A stretch of DNA of 64,000 nt, taken from positions 76,776 through 140,775 of the forward strand of contig CAMBFZ010000005.1 of NCBI GenBank assembly GCA_945866125.1, given 5' to 3'. This document shows, in pieces, positions 36,074-44,447 of the stretch (position 1 is its first letter; each line of letters begins with the position of its first letter). Under the pieces are notes generated by a model, which did no database searches, had not been told where the DNA came from, and saw only the letters and a list, made by a program, of their open reading frames with translations. A program made the translations under genes and the position numbers. This stretch comes from Bordetella parapertussis. GTDB lineage: Bacteria > Pseudomonadota > Gammaproteobacteria > Burkholderiales > Burkholderiaceae_D.

Positions 36074-36088
36074 TGTAGTGAATTTACC
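36074..36088. promoter_or_regulatory. HexR-like operator before pgi
   Basis: TGTAGTGAATTTACC fits the same HexR pattern with one mismatch at the right end. It is 69 bases upstream of the pgi start, overlapping the likely promoter, so HexR would also control its own operon. Confidence 0.55.
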
Positions 36089-36157
36089 TAATAATCACAT
36101 AAGTCCCGTATAGTTTCATTATTTCGCCACCCGACTCCCTTGAGAAATCATTGCGCC

Positions 36158-37810
36158 ATGTCCGATTCGATTAACCCGTCCACGTCCCTGCCTCCTGAAT
36201 TCGCCGCGCTATCCCAGCATGCTTGCGATGCACGCCATTGGCGTTTACGTCAGCTATTTGAAGCCAACCCGCAGCGCTTTGATCAATACTCCGTGTCCGC
36301 AGCCGGCCTGTTCCTTGATTTTTCCAAAAACCATCTGACCGATGAGACGCTCACGCTGCTCACTGAACTCGCCCAGGACTGCAATCTTGAGCAACTGCGC
36401 GAAGCGTTGTTTGACGGCACCCACATCAACCTCACTGAAGACCGGCCAGCGATGCATACGGCCTTGCGCCTGCCGCCGGGCACCGAATGCATCGTTGACG
36501 AAACCAATATCGCCGCCGATATTGAAGCGGTCCTGGCGCACATCGAAAATTTCAGCGACGCCGTGCGCAATGGCAGCTGGCGCGGCTTTGACGGTGACGC
36601 CATCACTGACATCGTCAACATCGGCATAGGCGGCTCCGACCTTGGCCCCGCGATGAGCTGTGCAGCCCTACGTGCTTTTGCGCAGCCCGGACTGCGGTTG
36701 CATTTTTTGTCGAACGTTGACGGCCATGCGATTGATGCCACCTTAGCCGGTTTGCGACCGCACACGACGCTCTTCATCGTTGCCTCCAAGAGCTTTACCA
36801 CCCAGGAAACCATGCTCAATGCGCATGCCGCACGACGCTGGTTTTTGCAGCAAGGGCCACAGTCCGGGCTAGCCCGTCATTTTGTTGCCGTCTCAACCAA
36901 CGCCGCTGCTGTTAGCGAATTCGGCATCGATACGGCCAATATGTTCCCCTTCTGGAATTGGGTTGGCGGTCGTTTTTCTGTCTGGTCGGCGATTGGATTG
37001 CCGTTGGTAATAGCTATCGGCATGACACGCTTCCGTGAATTTTTAGCCGGCGCACATGCGATGGATTTGCATTTTCGCAGTGCGCCGCTGGCGCGCAATA
37101 TGCCCGTTTTGCTGGCCCTGACAAGCTTCTGGTATCGCCAGTTTTTTGGTAGCACCTCGCAGCTGATTGCGCCCTATCATCACGACCTGGCTCTGTTTCC
37201 TTCGTATCTGCAGCAACTTGAGATGGAAAGCAATGGCAAGTGCGTCACGCGCGATGGCAAGCCACTGACGATTCCAAGCTCACCAGTGGTCTGGGGTAGT
37301 GTCGGCACCAATGGCCAGCATGCGTATTTTCAATTGCTGCATCAGGGCACCGATCTGATTCCGGTCGATTTCATCGCTGCATTAAAACCAGCACATCCGC
37401 ACACGGACCTGCATCGGGCACTACTGGCAAATTGTTTTGCGCAATCCGAGGCGCTGATGCGCGGCAAAAACGCGGCCGAAGTCAAAGCAGAAATGCGGAC
37501 CCATCAAGTGCCCGCTGCGGCGCTGCAAACACTGTTACCGCATCGCGTATTTCCGGGCAACCGGCCCAGCAACACGCTACTGATGGATCAGCTGACGCCT
37601 GCCACGCTGGGAGCATTGATTGCGCTCTACGAACACAAGGCGTTCGTTCTGGGAGTGCTATGGAATATCAACAGCTTCGATCAATGGGGCGTGGAGCTTG
37701 GCAAGGCGCTAGCCGGACGCATCTTGCCCGAACTGGAAGACGGGCTAGTGGCCGGCTTGCATGACAGCTCAACGGCCGGCTTGATCGCACGCGCGTATCG
37801 CGCTAAGTAA
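36158..37810 (+). CDS. pgi: Glucose-6-phosphate isomerase
   Basis: A 550-residue enzyme (E. coli 549) that interconverts glucose-6-phosphate and fructose-6-phosphate. Signature blocks are NIGIGGSDLGPAM, VASKSFTTQETMLNA, NMFPFWNWVGGRFSVWSAIG, MESNGKCV with the catalytic Glu, GTNGQHAYFQLLHQGT with the catalytic His, and LGVLWNINSFDQWGVELGK near the end. I chose the ATG at 36158 (MSDSINPSTSLPP) over a TTG 18 bases earlier. It begins the pgi-zwf-hexR operon; zwf follows after 16 bases. Confidence 0.96.
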   Translation: MSDSINPSTSLPPEFAALSQHACDARHWRLRQLFEANPQRFDQYSVSAAGLFLDFSKNHLTDETLTLLTELAQDCNLEQLREALFDGTHINLTEDRPAMHTALRLPPGTECIVDETNIAADIEAVLAHIENFSDAVRNGSWRGFDGDAITDIVNIGIGGSDLGPAMSCAALRAFAQPGLRLHFLSNVDGHAIDATLAGLRPHTTLFIVASKSFTTQETMLNAHAARRWFLQQGPQSGLARHFVAVSTNAAAVSEFGIDTANMFPFWNWVGGRFSVWSAIGLPLVIAIGMTRFREFLAGAHAMDLHFRSAPLARNMPVLLALTSFWYRQFFGSTSQLIAPYHHDLALFPSYLQQLEMESNGKCVTRDGKPLTIPSSPVVWGSVGTNGQHAYFQLLHQGTDLIPVDFIAALKPAHPHTDLHRALLANCFAQSEALMRGKNAAEVKAEMRTHQVPAAALQTLLPHRVFPGNRPSNTLLMDQLTPATLGALIALYEHKAFVLGVLWNINSFDQWGVELGKALAGRILPELEDGLVAGLHDSSTAGLIARAYRAK

Positions 37811-37826
37811 ACAGAGAATTTTTATC

Positions 37827-39299
37827 ATGTCTATCAGCGACTTCGATCTCGTGCTGTTTGGCGGCAGTGGTGATCTTGCGATGCGCAAGTTATTACCTGC
37901 CCTGTATGCGCTGTGTCGCGACAAACGCCTGCCGGACAATGGTCGCGTCATTTGCGTTGGTCGTCAGGCTTGGGACACCGCACAGTTTTTGGCAGCCGTC
38001 GACCAGGACGCCAAGCCACACATTGCGTCTGACGCCCTGCAACCGGCACAGTGGGCGACATTTTGCGCACGCGTACGCTATGTTGCCATCGATGCGGTCG
38101 ATGCGAGCAGTTATGCGCCACTGATTGATGCGCTGCGTACCGAGCCTGCACTGACACGGATTTTTTATCTGGCCACGCCACCCCATCTGTTTGCCCGCAT
38201 CTGTCATGCGCTGGACGAATGCAAACTGGCTACGCCACATTCACGCGTGGTACTGGAAAAGCCGCTTGGGCGCGACCTGAACAGCGCACGCCAGATCAAC
38301 GCCGAAGTCGGGCGAGTATTTAGCGAATCGCAAATTTTCCGGATCGATCACTATCTCGGCAAAGAGGCCGTACAAAACCTCCTGGCGCTACGCTTCGGTA
38401 ATGTGCTGCTTGAGCCACTATGGCGGCGCGAATGGATTTCCGATGTGCAGATCACGATTGCCGAAGAAATCGGCGTTGGTAACCGAATGGGTTATTACGA
38501 CAGCGCCGGCGCCTTGCGCGACATGCTGCAAAACCATTTACTCCAGCTACTCTGCATCGTCGCCATGGAGCCACCGGTGTCGATCAGCCCCGATGCTGTG
38601 CGCGATGAAAAGCTCAAGGTGCTGCGCTCACTCAAGCGCTTCACGCCAGATACCCTGACCCACAATGTCGTGCGCGGTCAGTACCGGGCCGGCTATGTGC
38701 ATGGCAATGCCGTACCCGGCTACCGCCATGAGCCCGACGCCGATGCGGGTTCGCGCACCGAAACCTTCGTTGCCGTGAAAGCAGAGATCAATAGCTGGCG
38801 CTGGACAGGCGTGCCATTTTATCTGCGCACCGGCAAGCGCATGGCGGACCAGTTAGCCGAGATTGTGGTGCGCTTCAAATCTTTACCGCATTCGATTTTT
38901 ACCCAACCATCGGGTAGCTTTCAGGCCAATTCTCTCGTCATACGCTTGCAGCCGGACGAAGGCTTGCACCTAAACCTGATGTCAAAAATTCCCGGCGACG
39001 GCATGCGTTTAAAGCCCGTCGATCTGGAACTGGATTTCCGTGAGAGCTTCAAGATGCCGCGCATGGACGCCTATGAGCGATTGCTGCTGGATGTATTACG
39101 CGGTCAGCTCACACTATTCATGCGCAGCGACGAGCTTGAAGCGGCGTGGGAATGGGTCGAGCCGATTCTGAATTTTTGGGAGCAGGACGGCGGCGCACCG
39201 GCGCCCTACGCAGCCGGCAGCTGGGGCCCGGCGGCGGCCAATGCACTTATTGGTCGCGATGGTTTGCAGTGGCGCGAAGAAGCCTTGCCCGAGGTGTAA
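37827..39299 (+). CDS. zwf: Glucose-6-phosphate 1-dehydrogenase
   Basis: A 490-residue NADP-dependent enzyme that commits glucose-6-phosphate to the pentose phosphate and Entner-Doudoroff routes. The Rossmann motif FGGSGDLAMRKLLPALY is near the N-terminus and the active-site RIDHYLGKE spans residues 172-180. It also shows VVLEKPLGRDL and WTGVPFYLRTGKRM. It is followed with no gap by hexR, and preceded by pgi, so the enzyme and its presumed regulator are in one operon. Confidence 0.97.
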   Translation: MSISDFDLVLFGGSGDLAMRKLLPALYALCRDKRLPDNGRVICVGRQAWDTAQFLAAVDQDAKPHIASDALQPAQWATFCARVRYVAIDAVDASSYAPLIDALRTEPALTRIFYLATPPHLFARICHALDECKLATPHSRVVLEKPLGRDLNSARQINAEVGRVFSESQIFRIDHYLGKEAVQNLLALRFGNVLLEPLWRREWISDVQITIAEEIGVGNRMGYYDSAGALRDMLQNHLLQLLCIVAMEPPVSISPDAVRDEKLKVLRSLKRFTPDTLTHNVVRGQYRAGYVHGNAVPGYRHEPDADAGSRTETFVAVKAEINSWRWTGVPFYLRTGKRMADQLAEIVVRFKSLPHSIFTQPSGSFQANSLVIRLQPDEGLHLNLMSKIPGDGMRLKPVDLELDFRESFKMPRMDAYERLLLDVLRGQLTLFMRSDELEAAWEWVEPILNFWEQDGGAPAPYAAGSWGPAAANALIGRDGLQWREEALPEV

Positions 39300-39302
39300 T
39301 TG

Positions 39303-40169
39303 ATGCTGCTGGATTCGATTCGCAACCGACTTGATACGCTCTCCAAGTCCGAGCGCAAGGTAGCGCTTGCCGTGCTCGCCAAACCTGAATTAACGATTGC
39401 TGAAAATATCAGTGCACTGGCGCGCCTAGCGCAGGTCTCGGAGCCGACCGTCGTACGATTTTGCCGCACGCTAGGCTTGGATGGCTGGCATGAATTCAAA
39501 CTCAAGCTCGCGCAAAGCTTGGCACTGACGCCTAAGCTGAGCGATAGCGCTATGCGGCAGGATGATCTCGTCGTCGATCTGATCGACAAGATTTGCAGCC
39601 GATCCGTTAATGCCTTGCTAGATCTGCGCAGTTCGCTCAATGTAGACCGCGTCGAGCAGGCGCTTACCGTGCTGTCGCGCGCGACCAAGATCGAATTGTA
39701 CGGACAAGGCAGTTCCGGCATCATCGCCATGGATGCGCAACATAAATTTTTCCGCTCTGGCGTCCCTGCGGTGGCCTATGTCGATCCGCATATTCATCAT
39801 ATTTCTGCGGCGTTATTGACGCGCAGCGATGTCGTGGTCGCCATCTCGCAGCGCGGCCATAACACGGCGCTATTACGCAGCGTGCTACTAGCAAAAAAAG
39901 CTGGCGCCGAAATCGTGGTGCTGGCACCATCAGGCACGCCGCTGAGTGAGGCGGCCACCGTGCCAGTCGACATAGATTTAGCCTTCGCGACCGACCCCTA
40001 TACGCCAATCACGGCGCGACTGGCCTACCTAGTCGTCATCGATATACTCGCCGTTGGTCTGGCGTTGCGAAAAGGACCGGTGTTCCGGCGCAAAATGCTA
40101 AGTGCTCAAAAAGCTTTAAAAAAAATCGATATGGAACTCGATTCTTTCCTGCCGCATCCCCCGCGCTGA
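39303..40169 (+). CDS. hexR: HexR, RpiR-family repressor of glucose catabolism
   Basis: A 288-residue regulator with an N-terminal RpiR helix-turn-helix (MLLDSIRNRLDTLSKSERKV, ISALARLAQVSEPTVVRFCR) and a C-terminal SIS sugar-phosphate-binding domain (about 120-260) containing ELYGQGSSGIIAMDAQHKFF. HexR proteins bind palindromes in edd, zwf and related promoters and release them when KDPG accumulates. The ATG at 39303 starts three bases after the zwf stop; a TTG directly before it is less likely. Two HexR-like sites are present in the edd/pgi control region. Confidence 0.92.
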   Translation: MLLDSIRNRLDTLSKSERKVALAVLAKPELTIAENISALARLAQVSEPTVVRFCRTLGLDGWHEFKLKLAQSLALTPKLSDSAMRQDDLVVDLIDKICSRSVNALLDLRSSLNVDRVEQALTVLSRATKIELYGQGSSGIIAMDAQHKFFRSGVPAVAYVDPHIHHISAALLTRSDVVVAISQRGHNTALLRSVLLAKKAGAEIVVLAPSGTPLSEAATVPVDIDLAFATDPYTPITARLAYLVVIDILAVGLALRKGPVFRRKMLSAQKALKKIDMELDSFLPHPPR

Positions 40170-40322
40170 GCAAAGGGCTTGAGGGATTGCGTACAATAGG
40201 CCGAAAATTTTGTTAGCGGGTCATTCAATGGAAGAACCAGAGTGTCAGCTTCTTCCGCGAGACGCCGGACTCATCATCATTTTTTAAAATTTACTAACCC
40301 GATTTTTTGTATGTGAACCGCC

Positions 40323-41258
40323 ATGAACCAGCTGGATCAATTAAAGCAGTACACCACCGTGGTTGCCGATACCGGCGACTTTCAATCGATCGAGGCCTAT
40401 GCGCCGCGTGACGCGACCACCAACCCCTCGCTGATTTTGAAGGCAGTACAAAAGCCAGAATACCGACCCTTGCTGGAGCAAACAGCGCAGCAGCACAATA
40501 CAAAATCCACCAGCGACATCATCGACCATTTGCTGATCGCATTCGGCACAAAAATCTTGTCGATCATCCCCGGGCGCGTCTCCACCGAGACCGATGCGCG
40601 CTTATCCTTTGATACAGCCGCCACCATCGAAAAAGGCCGGGCGCTGATTGCCTTGTATGAAGCCGCAGGGGTATCGCGCGAGCGGGTGTTAATCAAGATC
40701 GCGTCCACCTGGGAAGGCATTCGTGCAGCAGAAGTGTTAGAGCGCGAAGGCATTCGCTGCAACATGACCTTGCTATTTTCACTGCCGCAGGCGATTGCCT
40801 GCGCCGAAGCCGGTGCACAACTGATCTCGCCTTTCGTCGGGCGCATCTATGACTGGTATAAAAAAGCCAGCGGCGAAGACTACACAGGCGACGCTGATCC
40901 CGGTGTGCAGTCGGTTAAGCGCATTTATGCGTACTATAAAAAATTTGGCTACCCCACCGAAGTCATGGGAGCGAGCTTTCGCAACATCTCGCAGATCATT
41001 GAGCTGGCCGGCTGCGATCTACTGACGATCAGCCCGGAGCTGCTGCAAAAACTTGCCGAGACCGAGGCGCCACTCACACGCAAACTTTCGGCTGATGCCG
41101 CTGCGACGTCGACATTGGAAAAAATATCGCTGGACGAAAAAACATTCCGGTTCATGTTGAACGACGATGCAATGGCCACAGAAAAACTCGCCGAGGGAAT
41201 CCGTTTATTTTGCGCCGATGCGGCCAAGCTCGACGCGCTCGTTGCTTCTGTGCGCTAG
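40323..41258 (+). CDS. tal: Transaldolase
   Basis: A 311-residue class I transaldolase of the non-oxidative pentose phosphate pathway. DATTNPSLILKA marks the N-terminus and the Schiff-base lysine is K125 in RVLIKIASTWEGIRAAEVLE; further motifs are NMTLLFSLPQAIACAEAG and ISPFVGRIYDWYKK. It lies 153 bases after hexR on the same strand; that gap includes a 19-codon open frame but no terminator. The stop overlaps the end of the convergent low-GC orphan by four bases. Confidence 0.96.
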   Translation: MNQLDQLKQYTTVVADTGDFQSIEAYAPRDATTNPSLILKAVQKPEYRPLLEQTAQQHNTKSTSDIIDHLLIAFGTKILSIIPGRVSTETDARLSFDTAATIEKGRALIALYEAAGVSRERVLIKIASTWEGIRAAEVLEREGIRCNMTLLFSLPQAIACAEAGAQLISPFVGRIYDWYKKASGEDYTGDADPGVQSVKRIYAYYKKFGYPTEVMGASFRNISQIIELAGCDLLTISPELLQKLAETEAPLTRKLSADAAATSTLEKISLDEKTFRFMLNDDAMATEKLAEGIRLFCADAAKLDALVASVR

Positions 41259-42775
41259 GTTGTGGGCGTCTGAAGCTTAGCCGCTTTGGCAGCATTGGCG
41301 GCTTTTAATACTTCAGAATTTGGCCGGAATTTACTTAAGAGCTGTACCGCTGCGTCGTGGACTTGTTGATCGCCTTCAGTCAACTCGCCTAAAGAATTTA
41401 GCTGATTCCTCAAGTTTAGATGAAATTCCGCGGCCACCAAGGATGGTAATTTCGCGTAGTCTGCGGTCTCGGTCAAGGCTATGTTGAACTTCTGATGCTG
41501 ACTAAATCCTTCAACGTATTCCAGAAAAGCGTCGGAGCCCTTGCTAGTAGGAACATCGATCATCTTTTTCTCATTTAGTGGTTTATCTTGAAAATCTACT
41601 GGTTGTGATGAATTAGAACTGCTGGAGCTGCGAGGAGAATTTTTAGGTTTGGGCGGAACAGGCGGGTTTATGTTTGTATTATCCGCATTGAAAATAGGTA
41701 ATTTTTCTGCCGGGGAAAATAGGCCGAAGAACCAACCCGTAATGGACGAAAAAATAGATTCGAAAAACCCGATCGATGCTTTTTCTTTCGGCGTTTTAAT
41801 CGAATCTAAGGGCGGATGAGGCTGGCTTTGTGAAGAATTAGTTTTTGTATTTAGATTGCTTGGATTATCCCCACCAACGTCAGCGTTAGGTTTGCTCTCA
41901 TTTTTGATCGGCGGTTGTATCGAGGTATTATTAGTGGCGGGCGTCGTATCTATTGTGCTTTCAAACGGATTCGTTGACGGGGGATTCACCGAACTCAATG
42001 TAGCGCTGGGATTTAGGTCTACTTCGTTTTTAGTCGGTAGAGTAGTCGGCAATGATGACGGTTCAACAACCAAATCACGAACAGAATTATCACCTGTGGA
42101 GCGCACGGGTTGCGACGTAGAACTTGATGCTGCTAATGCGTCATTTTTTTTACGATTACCATTTTCTAGTAGCGCTAGCAAATCCTTTGACCTACTAAGA
42201 TCTATTTGCTTTTCAATTGGTTCAAACACGGTCGTGAGTTCTTCTTGAGTCAAATATCCTTCATTAGCAAGGGTCTGAGCCACCCCCTTAAACATATTAA
42301 TCGCCCGATTTCTAGTCTTTATTGGCGGCTCGGACTCTCTTTGTTGTTGTTTTCGGATCTGGTCTTTATTCTTGCTTTTACTATTTGAAAGATAAAATAC
42401 GACTACATTATTTTTCGTCATACCCGCACGAATTTCAATTTCTTCATGTTTTTCGGTTTTTGTTGACCCAACCGTATTTTTGGTAGGCTTAACCCCATCA
42501 AGATACGAAATCGCTGCCTGCAGATTAAAGTCTTCCACCGTCGTCACAAATCCACTATTAGCTGAAGAACCAATCGGCTTACTACTCGATGCGGGGCTCG
42601 TCTGGGGAGGTATGTTGAGAGGGGTTTTTATATTATTCGTGCTACCGGGGTTTGTTTTTTCATCCACACGAATTTTGGCCGAATCGTTCGATTGCTTATC
42701 TAAAACAGGTAACACAGTCTTTTTATTTTTCGGTTGCGTCGGACTTGTGCTGAATAATTTATTAAACACTTTCAT
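41255..42775 (-). CDS. Unknown low-GC Ser/Pro/Thr/Asn-rich protein, candidate effector
   Basis: A 506-residue protein I cannot assign. The ATG at 42775 follows AGGGGG. Most of the chain is polar and low in complexity (Ser, Pro, Thr, Asn, Lys) and probably disordered. Ordered-looking parts are residues 155-205 (RNRAINMFKGVAQTLANEGY...), a hydrophobic amphipathic stretch at 335-353 (GFFESIFSSITGWFFGLF) and a helical C-terminal domain at about 410-500. It contains STNPFES (NPF 269-271) and PPVPPKPK (371-378), the latter a textbook SH3-ligand pattern in eukaryotes. No signal peptide is present. GC is strikingly low (16 of 60 in bases 42361-42420; a pgi line counted for comparison has 37 of 60). 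A host-directed secreted protein is plausible but unproven. Confidence 0.75.
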   Translation of the reverse strand: MKVFNKLFSTSPTQPKNKKTVLPVLDKQSNDSAKIRVDEKTNPGSTNNIKTPLNIPPQTSPASSSKPIGSSANSGFVTTVEDFNLQAAISYLDGVKPTKNTVGSTKTEKHEEIEIRAGMTKNNVVVFYLSNSKSKNKDQIRKQQQRESEPPIKTRNRAINMFKGVAQTLANEGYLTQEELTTVFEPIEKQIDLSRSKDLLALLENGNRKKNDALAASSSTSQPVRSTGDNSVRDLVVEPSSLPTTLPTKNEVDLNPSATLSSVNPPSTNPFESTIDTTPATNNTSIQPPIKNESKPNADVGGDNPSNLNTKTNSSQSQPHPPLDSIKTPKEKASIGFFESIFSSITGWFFGLFSPAEKLPIFNADNTNINPPVPPKPKNSPRSSSSSNSSQPVDFQDKPLNEKKMIDVPTSKGSDAFLEYVEGFSQHQKFNIALTETADYAKLPSLVAAEFHLNLRNQLNSLGELTEGDQQVHDAAVQLLSKFRPNSEVLKAANAAKAAKLQTPTT

Positions 42776-43060
42776 GCATCCCCCTAGTTAAATCTTGCAC
42801 GCTTCATTCAATACGCCGAAATACTCCAGCGCCAAAGTGGATGCCACCCCACTCAATAGTTGCGCATCCGACACGCATTTTCAGAAATATCATCGCTAAC
42901 CGACTGTTCGTAACAGTTGGCGAACGAAAGTTGGTCGGCCAGAAGCGGTTTCGTTTGAAAAAATAACGGGAGGAGGATGGCCTGCGTGGTTTGTGATGAA
43001 CCAGGCAGGTAAAAAAGGGGGTTGACGCGAGGAGAATCAGCGTCGGGAGGAAAACGATCG

Positions 43061-43159
43061 CTAGCTAAATAGCTTTCCGCCAAAACTTAGATAGCCCGCG
43101 AGAAACAACACGATGGCGATCACAAATTGTTTGGCAAATTGCTTCCAGTCAAATTTCAT
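43061..43159 (-). CDS. Small membrane protein, 32 residues
   Basis: The frame starts MKFDWKQFAKQFVIAIVLFL and ends GKLFS: a short basic/aromatic head, one membrane-spanning helix and a short tail. It lies 29 bases after the CoA-transferase gene in the same direction, as if the last member of that operon. The ribosome site is weak. Hydrophobic character and operon position favour a real gene, but proof needs conservation in relatives. An overlapping 76-codon frame on the same strand has less support. Confidence 0.45.
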   Translation of the reverse strand: MKFDWKQFAKQFVIAIVLFLAGYLSFGGKLFS

Positions 43160-43188
43160 GATGGAGTCTTTTGAAAAGTAAGCCGTTT

Positions 43189-44436
43189 TTACAGCACGCC
43201 GGCGGCGCGCAAGGCAGTGATCTCATCATCGGTGTAGCCCAGCGACTGCAATACATCGTGACTATGCTCGCCTAACTCTGGCCCCAGCCAGCGGGTGCCA
43301 CCGGGTGTTTCAGAAAACTTCGGCGTGACTGCCGGCAGCTTGATCGGCGAACCATCCTTAAACGCATGCTGCTCAAACATGGAGCGCGCCAAAAACTGCG
43401 GATCGGTCAACATGTCACGCACCGAAAATATTTTGGATACCGGTACATCGGCTTTTTGCAAAACACTAAGCGCGCCCGCGATATCTTGCCCACGGCACCA
43501 GTTGCCAATGACCGCATCGATCTCGTCGACCCGTGCAACCCGCCCTGCGTTGTTGGCCAGGGCAGGATCGTCGGCCATATCTTCTCGGCCAATGGCGCGC
43601 ATGAGCCTTTTGAAAATCGCGTCCCCATTACCAGCAATGACGATGTTTTCGCCGTCACCGGTGGTGTACGTATTCGAGGGCACGATACCGGGCAGGGCAC
43701 CACCGGTGCGCTCACGGACCACACCGGCGTGATCGTATTCCGGTACTAAGGACTCCATCAGATTAAAAACAGATTCGTATAATGCCACATCGACCATCTG
43801 CCCCTGCCCTGCCACACAGTCGCTGCCGGTCTTGCTGTTCCAGCGCCCACCGGTCGCGTCGCGATGACGCAAGGCCATCAAGGCGCCCATGGCACCATGC
43901 AATGCCGCGACCGAATCACCGATGGAGATGCCGATGCGCACCGGTGGCCGATCGGCATGCCCGGAGACATAGCGCATGCCTCCCATGGATTCGCCGATGG
44001 CACCAAAGCCCGGCGCGTCGCGCATGGGGCCGGTCTGACCGTAGCCGGATAACCGAATCATAATCAAGGCCGGATTGATAGCCTTGAGCTGCTCATAACC
44101 AAGCGACCATTTTTCCATCACGCCGGGACGGTAGTTTTCGATGATGATGTCTGCGTCAAGTGCAAGCTGGCGCGCGATTTCTTGCGCACGCGGGTCTTTC
44201 ATATTGAGCGTGACGCTTTTTTTATTGCGGCTTTGCACTGACCACCATAAAGAATTACCGTCTTTGAGTACCCGCCACTGTCGTATCGGATCGCCCCCTT
44301 CAGGCGATTCGATCTTGATGACGTCCGCCCCAAACTCGGCCAGCATACGCGCGCAAAACGGACCAGCAATCAAAGTGCCGAGCTCAAGGACTTTGATGCC
44401 GGCAAGTGGTCCGGGGGAAGTCTGGCTTTGGTGCAT
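43189..44436 (-). CDS. CoA-transferase family III (CaiB/BaiF)
   Basis: A 415-residue class III CoA-transferase, which moves CoA between carboxylic acids through an aspartyl-CoA intermediate. The N-terminus GIKVLELGTLIAGPFCARMLAEFGADVIKIE is typical, and the catalytic Asp is D174 in GISIGDSVAALHGAMG. NYRPGVMEKWSLGYEQL is also conserved. The region GGRWNSKTGSDCVAGQ (about 196-211) looks like a short insertion before the conserved GQMVDVALYES. The acid substrate is unknown. It follows recR by 11 bases in the dnaX-ybaB-recR operon. Confidence 0.92.
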   Translation of the reverse strand: MHQSQTSPGPLAGIKVLELGTLIAGPFCARMLAEFGADVIKIESPEGGDPIRQWRVLKDGNSLWWSVQSRNKKSVTLNMKDPRAQEIARQLALDADIIIENYRPGVMEKWSLGYEQLKAINPALIMIRLSGYGQTGPMRDAPGFGAIGESMGGMRYVSGHADRPPVRIGISIGDSVAALHGAMGALMALRHRDATGGRWNSKTGSDCVAGQGQMVDVALYESVFNLMESLVPEYDHAGVVRERTGGALPGIVPSNTYTTGDGENIVIAGNGDAIFKRLMRAIGREDMADDPALANNAGRVARVDEIDAVIGNWCRGQDIAGALSVLQKADVPVSKIFSVRDMLTDPQFLARSMFEQHAFKDGSPIKLPAVTPKFSETPGGTRWLGPELGEHSHDVLQSLGYTDDEITALRAAGVL

Positions 44437-44447
44437 GGCGAACTCCG

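Larger units (their letters stand above)
35856..36157. other. Divergent control region between edd-eda and pgi-zwf-hexR
   Basis: No gene lies here. The region is AT-rich and holds two HexR-like palindromes, one near each operon. TATAGT at 36109-36114 could be the -10 box of the pgi transcript; its -35 position would fall at the edge of the right-hand HexR-like site. Confidence 0.6.

Noticed and set aside
42853..43083. 76-codon minus-strand frame between the low-GC orphan and the CoA-transferase gene
   Set aside because: No ribosome site, odd composition, and it overlaps the better supported 32-residue membrane protein frame.
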